Shown: positions 15,501 to 16,259 of the stretch, piece after piece
How the letters are laid out: every line of letters begins with the position of its first letter
Numbering within the stretch: position 1 is the first letter of the stretch
Origin: Tritrichomonas foetus
Lineage: Eukaryota; Parabasalia; Tritrichomonadida; Tritrichomonadidae
NCBI GenBank assembly: GCA_001839685.1
Contig: MLAK01000653.1
Coordinates: 1-16,259, forward strand
Length of the DNA: 16,259 nucleotides
Reading direction: 5' to 3'
Notes under the pieces: model-generated
The model's input: the letters and a program-made list of their open reading frames with translations, nothing else
The model's database searches: none
Told to the model about the DNA's origin: nothing
Translations under genes and position numbers: made by a program

Positions 15501-15726
15501 TACCTAACAAAAAATATCTGGCTTTATCAGTTTCTACTTTAAAAATTAATTTGTCAATTACATATAAAAAACTACTACTTTCAGTATATTTCTTTATTGG
15601 ATGGTATTTTGGTGACAAAATATCAGAAGTATTGGCGAAGAAATCTATATCTTCTGATGAAAATTTGGGTTGATCCCAATCTGTCACATCCATCAGGTGA
15701 AATAAAATGGCTAATAAATTGACCAT
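12505..15726 (-). CDS. Large helical protein of unknown function (alpha-solenoid-like)
   Basis: A 1073-residue frame; the ATG is fixed by an in-frame TGA nine bases upstream and ends with TGA at 12507-12505. The product is not recognised. It is rich in Leu, Ile, Phe, Asn and Lys with many amphipathic helix-like stretches of 30-40 residues, no signal peptide, no obvious transmembrane segment and no clear catalytic motif. A polar Asn/Ser/Lys-rich insertion lies around residues 290-320, and a second polar stretch around 570-600. Length and helical character resemble HEAT/ARM-repeat proteins such as importin-beta/exportin karyopherins, but no diagnostic signature was found, so this is only a hypothesis. 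A decayed partial copy of the region encoding VFETLNILIEGY exists at 10445-10615, so the gene has at least one relic paralogue nearby. It is transcribed divergently from the gene at 16045. Confidence 0.8.
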   Translation of the reverse strand: MVNLLAILFHLMDVTDWDQPKFSSEDIDFFANTSDILSPKYHPIKKYTESSSFLYVIDKLIFKVETDKARYFLLGRITNFLQFCYSRLRVDFIDDLFDLLFEQLPLHPNFQENSIQEPIFLNQNYFIESYYENSGYHYFYDFDSEYSLFRARSHDFIIKYLSNFIKLDDTIRKKKYISVLKNDGSLKNILDFICQNIYSIPAPSQNTLSNVIMKVNIEFLMDYVEQTNFDIVKDFATHPDPVLSYSICKNFLYNPPTELNQHFFEKMIDFFNKENISHNIEEILIFLQNNSSNSSIHNKNTNFDIYGKDMNGSNNKIDNMKEIKTQKERLYYIYVKYIFMKYKLFLAFTEHIGSNHQNSSLPNCIMSYYSKIFSNVNEKRESSAYEPFPEMMEIVHQFIQFEKYTLLSANLLIPTFNSAKHRIFQFLSEEELITLKSAAIKAIVNKLDGINTKEAAKSCSTYLQFVLPSYLNDSFIMTIEETMAIINFDNHKHNIIFLLALKNFTNEIIRENKVTLMLTNILTTVIKFYSHYIIRISDCDISDMISHKIIISFTQLFNKIDVNYTLESNYQTTEIQSLNNNFEKPGTINTPMNNEAYESKDTKISSDNELKSFAEHLYYLLYAKIQNLFIYIQTDINLMKTFQKYTKLFYNFVVKFCPYLNLQNLEIFQLLGTYDISLIKASLHLMNYINIEQKQMISTNYFGQLAEKCGQDHQLILLSLEFLKISNLEISSENDLLNIIQKWTEILHSNINFQFDFVVQITRMLGFTAFPFYSMMHARLIDKKEKSPNRFEYLLYTAIAQAGINQIVLNPAGDEVFETLNILIEGYHRFLYSSVHYQQLKNSDFMIRHSKFQRTIGQFNHENNHMQLRDYDDFEVDTASAARLIMEFIIESLRMNFNLILFDKSCQYLLDCVKTGILNTSKSLITLFQLVVNNLNENSLLNWFKASIFCLSNAIALRNNHQEELEKVITAVFLFHHNLNDKLPGFFSESNCKPVLDSLRQILGHYQDEVSIKQIENLYIDFVECEKIDIDEKLFYIKDSFKKSFNTDLSHRKYCKIFDVEENILSNNNFPLF

Positions 15727-16044
15727 TTCGTATCATGAATTTCGCCTTTACCTCCCTGATATAATTTACACACTGAATTGGAATTTCATCATTTGATTAA
15801 TTTTTTCCTATTGTGATATTAATTTCTACAACGTTGTAAGCGATAATATTGATAAATTTGATTCAATCTTAAATTGATGAAAGTTGGCCGTTTATTTATT
15901 TGACCTTAATTTGGCTTCATTTATTCAGAGTGAATGTTATTGCTTTTCAATCTATTTGGAGTTATTCTTTTAATAAAGTTAAATAAGATTGCCTATAAAT
16001 ATGGTTCTAATAATAAAAAGAGAGTTTTATCAAAGCGAGAAAAA
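15727..16044. promoter_or_regulatory. Shared divergent promoter region between two genes
   Basis: A 318-base AT-rich gap between two divergent start codons. It contains the perfect 12-bp palindrome TACAACGTTGTA (15827-15838) followed by AAGCGATAAT, which loosely recalls the AACGATA-type Myb recognition elements described in T. vaginalis promoters. No exact TCAYW initiator was found close to either ATG; the minus-strand gene has the near match TCATG about ten bases before its start. Confidence 0.35.
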
Positions 16045-16259
16045 ATGATTCACTATGGTCATCAATCACATAATCGAGGAAGCGCTAATAATGACGATAC
16101 TATTAACAATGAAAGTTCCAAAGGTGCTTTACTTTTCGAAGAAGAAAAAGAAATTGAGAATAATCAATTGGAAGAAAACATAGAAGCGAATAAAGATGAA
16201 AACAACGAAGAAAATAAGGAAGATAACAAAGAAGAGAATAAGGAAGAGAATAAGGAAGA
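16045..16259 (+). CDS. N-terminus of an acidic low-complexity protein (3' partial)
   Basis: ATG at 16045 preceded by an A-rich run opens a frame that is still open at the window edge (71 whole codons). The first 30 residues are Asn/Ser/His-rich, and from about residue 32 the protein becomes highly acidic with repeated Glu-Asn-Lys units. No signal peptide is present, so it is likely intracellular. It is not recognised; such acidic tracts often sit in disordered linkers or coiled-coil proteins. No stop occurs in frame. Confidence 0.65.
   Translation, partial: MIHYGHQSHNRGSANNDDTINNESSKGALLFEEEKEIENNQLEENIEANKDENNEENKEDNKEENKEENKE
16207..16259 (+). repeat. 12-bp coding tandem repeat (EENK)
   Basis: A 12-bp unit GAAGAGAATAAG is repeated about 4.5 times with small changes and keeps the reading frame, giving EENK/EDNK repeats. 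The last two full copies (16231-16242 and 16243-16254) are identical, which suggests recent slippage. It continues past the window. Confidence 0.8.

Noticed and set aside
15491..15673. 60-codon plus-strand frame
   Set aside because: It lies wholly inside the 1073-residue minus-strand gene and shows no independent signal.

Overview
The window looks like nuclear DNA of a parabasalid protist (trichomonad), most likely Tritrichomonas or a close relative. The evidence is the AT-rich intergenic DNA, very long intron-free reading frames, a type I surface-protein tail, an initiator-like TCACA box 4 bases before a start codon, a TAAA poly(A)-type signal overlapping a stop codon, decayed trichomonad-style protein kinases and a mariner element. 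The species call is inference; nothing here is bacterial.

Layout. Bases 1-341 are the C-terminal end of a Ser/Thr-rich single-pass surface protein. Bases 761-1066 hold a protein-kinase fragment (+) that lacks its N-lobe and has a mutated DFG motif. Bases 1662-1961 are exactly 300 bp of imperfect palindrome that starts GGCAG, ends CTGCC and is flanked by a perfect 9-bp direct repeat; this is a strong candidate for a small non-autonomous (Mutator-like/foldback) transposon. Bases 2349-9572 encode a 2407-residue membrane-anchored ectoenzyme in which a whole module (discoidin domain, clan GH-D alpha-galactosidase-like catalytic domain, Ig-like domain, lectin-like domain) occurs twice, followed by a third discoidin domain, an acidic linker, a transmembrane helix and a short tail.

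Bases 9627-10615 are a graveyard of minus-strand remnants: a short coiled-coil-like reading frame, a kinase broken by frameshifts, a 21-bp tandem repeat, and a decayed partial copy of the large gene that lies further right. Next to that copy sits a 1300-bp mariner transposon (10625-11924) with 28-bp inverted ends, TA target duplications and a D,D34D transposase. The transposase frame is interrupted only where a single N is flanked by two copies of the same 9 bases, which looks like an assembly join rather than a mutation. Bases 12505-15726 (-) encode a 1073-residue helical protein of unknown function, and a divergent gene starting at 16045 (+) runs off the end with acidic EENK repeats.

How the parts relate. 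The giant ectoenzyme is the functional centre: its architecture suggests carbohydrate binding plus glycoside hydrolysis at the parasite surface, perhaps against host or bacterial glycans. The surrounding DNA records repeated insertion and decay (a MITE-like element, mariner, two kinase relics and a duplicated gene fragment), as expected for a repeat-rich trichomonad genome. No bacterial-style operons, CRISPR arrays or rRNA/tRNA genes were seen.
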